DNA of 64,000 nucleotides from Ectocarpus siliculosus (Eukaryota; Sar; Phaeophyceae; Ectocarpales; Ectocarpaceae). Made by a program: the position numbers and the translations under genes. The notes beneath the pieces are model-generated. The model had not been told where the DNA came from and did no database searches. It saw nothing but the letters and a program-made list of their open reading frames with translations. Within the stretch, counting starts at the first letter, position 1. Each line of letters opens with the position of its first letter. Below are positions 61,186 through 64,000 of this stretch, one piece after another. The DNA is taken from the NCBI GenBank assembly GCA_000310025.1, contig FN649734.1, positions 3,520,414 to 3,584,413 on the forward strand, written 5' to 3'.

Positions 61186-61332
61186 GGCAAAGCCACAGAG
61201 AGACGGACAGATATACAGACAGACAGAGATTGAGAGAGGTTGGGAGAGAGAGAACCAGTACAGACAACACAACGACCACGGGCGCGTTCCGGAAAGACGG
61301 AGGGGCATCCCAAGTCAAACACGAGAGCGCTA
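60586..61332. other. Intergenic region with GA microsatellite
   Basis: It contains the presumed promoter of the acidic protein gene (right of 60585) and the 3' flank of Zn2Cys6 gene 2. A GA dinucleotide tract with interruptions runs about 61127-61255. No gene recognised; plus-strand frames at 60751-61233 cross the GA tract and are not credible. Confidence 0.55.
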
Positions 61333-62907
61333 TCATGGCGAGCCACCCCAACAAAATCTCAGTCGATGTCGTAAGCTCCTTCCCGAAAACGTGAAGAAAA
61401 AGAAGGACAACCACCCCCGAGAACCACCCTCGCCTTTCCCGGCCCCCGTGAACCCGGGGACGGGTTCCTCTCGTCCCCTGATCGGGACCGCCTCCAGAGA
61501 GAAGTCGAGCTCGCCCCAGTCCCCTTCTTCTCTCCCGCCCTCCAAGAACACAACTCCCTCCTCCTCCCTCTCCTCCTCCTGAGCCGCAAGTGACCAAAAA
61601 ACAAAAGAGAAGAGAAACGGGTCAGGAAACAAAACATCAGTGTGTTTGCATGTCCGAGGTAGAGTGATGGAGAGAGCAGGGGGGGGGTGTCGCATTCCGT
61701 GACCAAAATGACCCTTGCAACGAAGCCGCACGCTCCGGGTTAGCTTGTGTAGGGCGGGAATTCGACTGCCATCTGTGAAGGGAATACATGGTGGAGAAAT
61801 ACTGGACACTGGACACAGGTGAAGGAGCGGTTTCACTGTGCACTTCGTGACAACGACCGACAACAACATACCCCGCTTGAAGCTCGGTGGAACACAGCGC
61901 GACAATGGGGAAGCAAGGTAGCGGGGCCGTGGGCAACGCCCCGCCACCCAGCACGTCCAAAAGGCAACAGCAACGAGCATACTCCGTCGTACGTATTATC
62001 GGTCGGATGGCGGGTGGCGGTGGCGAGCACAATCTCTCCTTCTCTCAGAGAATAGCCATTCTCTCTCTCTCTCTCGAGAAAATAATACCTCCGAGGAAGA
62101 AGAGACGATAAAGCTACAGCATCAATCTACAACAGCAGCAGCAGCAGCAGCAGCAGCCGAAAAAAAACACCAGGACCGTCCTCGGCGCATACCTAACATT
62201 TACGCATACCTCGGCTCCGGCGCTACAGGCACGCGACCTCGACGTCGACGCCGCTGGCAGTGGTGGCGGCGGGAACCGCCGTCGGTCGGAGAGGAAGGAG
62301 CACGGCCGCCCGAGATGCTGGCACCTCCTACACTCGGGAGCGGACGCCGTCCACGTCGCCGTCTCCTCGCACCTTAGCTGCCGACACCAGCAACACGAAA
62401 AAATACACCCATCCGAGATATCGTTTGGTTGATCAAGAAGATGGGGCGATGGTTTGCATGATGCCTTAGCTGTTAGACCAATAACCACGCATGATACTGA
62501 GCTATGTCATTGTCGGTACTACTAAGCGGTTAGCTGTCCGGTGCGGAGAATATTGTTGGTCGTCTGTTGTTCAGCGATAATAAATACCGTTGCCAGCGCT
62601 GTGAGATTTGTACGTCGAAGGTCGTACGCTATGTAGACGCAGCGAGAGACGTTGTTAGGCGGGATGAATACTAAGAGGGATCTATCCTCACCATCTCCGA
62701 GAAACAGCTGTCGCAACACCTGCTCCCGACATCCTCGATCGACGCGCGCTTCCACGACGCCGCTCGTCCGCCTGACAAAGGGAGAAAGTTGGCCAAAATC
62801 CGGTGCCACATGAATCGGGGTTTGTAGGGGGTACGAATCAGCACTTGGTCAACGTCAAAGATGTGTAGTCGATCGACGTCAAGGATGTCTCCTCTGTGGA
62901 CGTCCAT
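61333..62907 (-). CDS. Zn2Cys6 binuclear-cluster protein 2 (putative transcription factor)
   Basis: Four exons in perfect phase: 62907-62835, 62771-62692, 62377-62210, 61578-61333; 188 residues. It starts MDVHRGDILDVDRLHIFDVD. The zinc cluster is built across an intron: CDSCFSEM from exon 2 joins LRC from exon 3, giving C-x2-C-x6-C, then x12-C-x2-C-x6-C (ECRRCQHLGRPCSFLS). This is canonical Zn(II)2Cys6 spacing and strongly supports the splice. After it come a Pro/Ser-rich stretch and an acidic last exon (EEREEEGVVFLEGG) that ends FSGRSLRHRLRFCWGGSP. Short for a GAL4-type factor, with no middle homology region visible. An additional exon between exons 3 and 4 cannot be excluded. DNA binding inferred. 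Confidence 0.7.
62116..62160. repeat. CAG triplet repeat in an intron of Zn2Cys6 gene 2
   Basis: A short run of CAG units (plus strand) lies in the intron between exons 3 and 4 of the Zn2Cys6 gene 2, followed by an A-tract. Confidence 0.8.
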
Positions 62908-63165
62908 CTCGACGCTTAGGTCCGTTTGGTGCAGGGGAGCGGAGGGGAGGCCAACGAATCGCAATGCGGGCCACAGTGAAGGGGGGGGGGGGGGGGGGCA
63001 TGACAAACACATGAGGTCCCACATCATGGCTTTCAGAAACGTGTTCCTTTTTAGCCGTAGAGAGACTGGCGTCTCGTCATCGGTCACCCGACAATAGCGT
63101 GACTGATGCAAACAAAAAGAGGGTCACATTTTGCTTCTTCGTGTCTGACGCAAAGAAAACAACAA

Positions 63166-64000
63166 TCAAAAGTGGGACAACGAGCGGTTTACTTCCTCGT
63201 CTTCTTGACAGCCATAAGCGGCAAAGAAGGAGTCGAACATTCCAGTATTGGCCCCTTGTCCCCCAATACCTTCAAAGAAATGCTGCTCCAGAGGTATGAT
63301 CGCTGCCAAAGCTGGTGTACATGATTTCGACACGTCAAATGTAGCCTCCAAACCTTCCAAGGGCCACAGGTCACCAAGGGCTACTCACGGGGTTGCGAAA
63401 GACCGTCACAACTCGCCGCGCGGTGTTTTCAAAAACCAAAGCAAGCAGGTTCTTTACGCAAGGACAAACAGGTGGGCCGACGGACACGCGTTCAACCCCC
63501 CCGACCCCCTGCCAAAAAGTACCACGCCACTCATATTTCAACCATTGAGCCGGCAACAAACAAACAGCCGACAAACCTGTGGTGCTCGACACGCCGTCTT
63601 TGGTGCTCGACGCTCCGTCCCCGACGCCACCACAAACGCCTCCTATCGCATCCTCGCCCTCGTCCTCGTCTCCGCCGGCGTCGCTCCCCGCCGGCTGCTG
63701 CTGAGCCTCGCCGCCGTGCGATTGCTCCGCGACCGACACCGCGTGCTCCTTCTCTCCCACCGCAGTGGGCTCGTCGTCGCTGTCGCCATCGCCGCTGCCG
63801 CTGCCGCCGCCGCCGCCGCCCGTCCAGTCGGTCGTGGCGTGGCTGCGGCCCCGAGCGCCGGCATTCGGATCTCCGACACCTCCGACGCCGGATGATGATT
63901 GGTCACCGCTGCCTGGCGCCGCCGCCGGAGATGACGTAGATTCCGTGCTCGCTGCCACAGACGACGGAGATCCCGTGGTGGCCGCCGAAGGCTGCGGCGT
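63166..64000 (-). CDS. Partial gene at right edge, unrecognised
   Basis: The frame is open from the window edge down to about 63389. It is Ala/Ser/Gly-rich with acidic patches at first (SGDGDSDDEPTAVGEKE), then more globular (LPAQWLKYEWRGTFWQGVGG, KNLLALVFENTARRVVTVFR). The last exon starts after GGAAG at 63353. Two frames compete: a phase-0 join from a GTGAGT donor at 63388 gives VWRLHLTCRNHVHQ and a stop at 63189; a phase-1 join from a donor near 63517 gives LEATFDVSKSCTPALAAIIP...QEDEEVNRSLSHF and a stop at 63166. The second has the more natural composition, the first the better donor. No family recognised; the 5' end is outside the window. Confidence 0.45.

Noticed and set aside
1-64000. 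tRNA, rRNA, riboswitch or bacterial promoter features
   Set aside because: No cloverleaf with a GGTTCGAATCC-type arm, no rRNA blocks, and the gene structure is plainly eukaryotic.

Overview
This is nuclear DNA of a brown alga (Phaeophyceae), most like Ectocarpus or a relative. Four things point there: a gene with EsV-1-7 cysteine-rich repeats, a very long DUF4470/MYND gene, small genes with many GT-AG introns and long introns full of trinucleotide repeats, and decayed non-LTR retrotransposon sequence. There is no operon structure. Most genes are recognised as chains of exons whose intron phases agree, so exon borders below are read by eye and are not backed by transcripts.

Layout. 0.2-1.4 kb: 3' end of a phosphoglycerate mutase gene (+). 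5.2-11.0 kb: a second, nearly complete phosphoglycerate mutase gene on the other strand, tail to tail with the first and carrying a dispersed repeat in one intron. 12.2-20.3 kb: a 13-exon EF-hand protein gene (+). 20.3-23.5 kb: no gene recognised. 23.5-25.4 kb: an EsV-1-7 repeat gene (+). 26.1-31.1 kb: a tandem cluster of the dispersed repeat followed by a broken APE-type LINE (+). 31.1-33.8 kb: A/T-rich, simple repeats and inverted repeats. 33.8-44.4 kb: one long DUF4470...MYND gene (-), with a small gene (+) nested in an intron. 44.6-45.7 kb, just upstream of that gene: an array of degenerate TTCCATGGAA palindromes. 46-49 kb: partial, unrecognised genes (-).

49.7-64 kb is compact, and nearly every gene is on the minus strand: a Gln/Lys-rich protein, an Ala/Pro-rich exon, a protein with a signal peptide, a Zn2Cys6 protein, a large acidic low-complexity protein interrupted by a 100-N assembly gap, a second small Zn2Cys6 protein, and a partial gene running off the right edge.

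Functionally the window is mixed: glycolysis (two phosphoglycerate mutases), calcium sensing (EF-hand), and four cysteine-rich putative regulators (EsV-1-7, MYND, two Zn2Cys6). No RNA gene, CRISPR array or prokaryotic feature was seen. The strongest leads for something undescribed are the palindrome array, the nested gene, the dispersed repeat with a duplicated end, and the EsV-1-7 gene.
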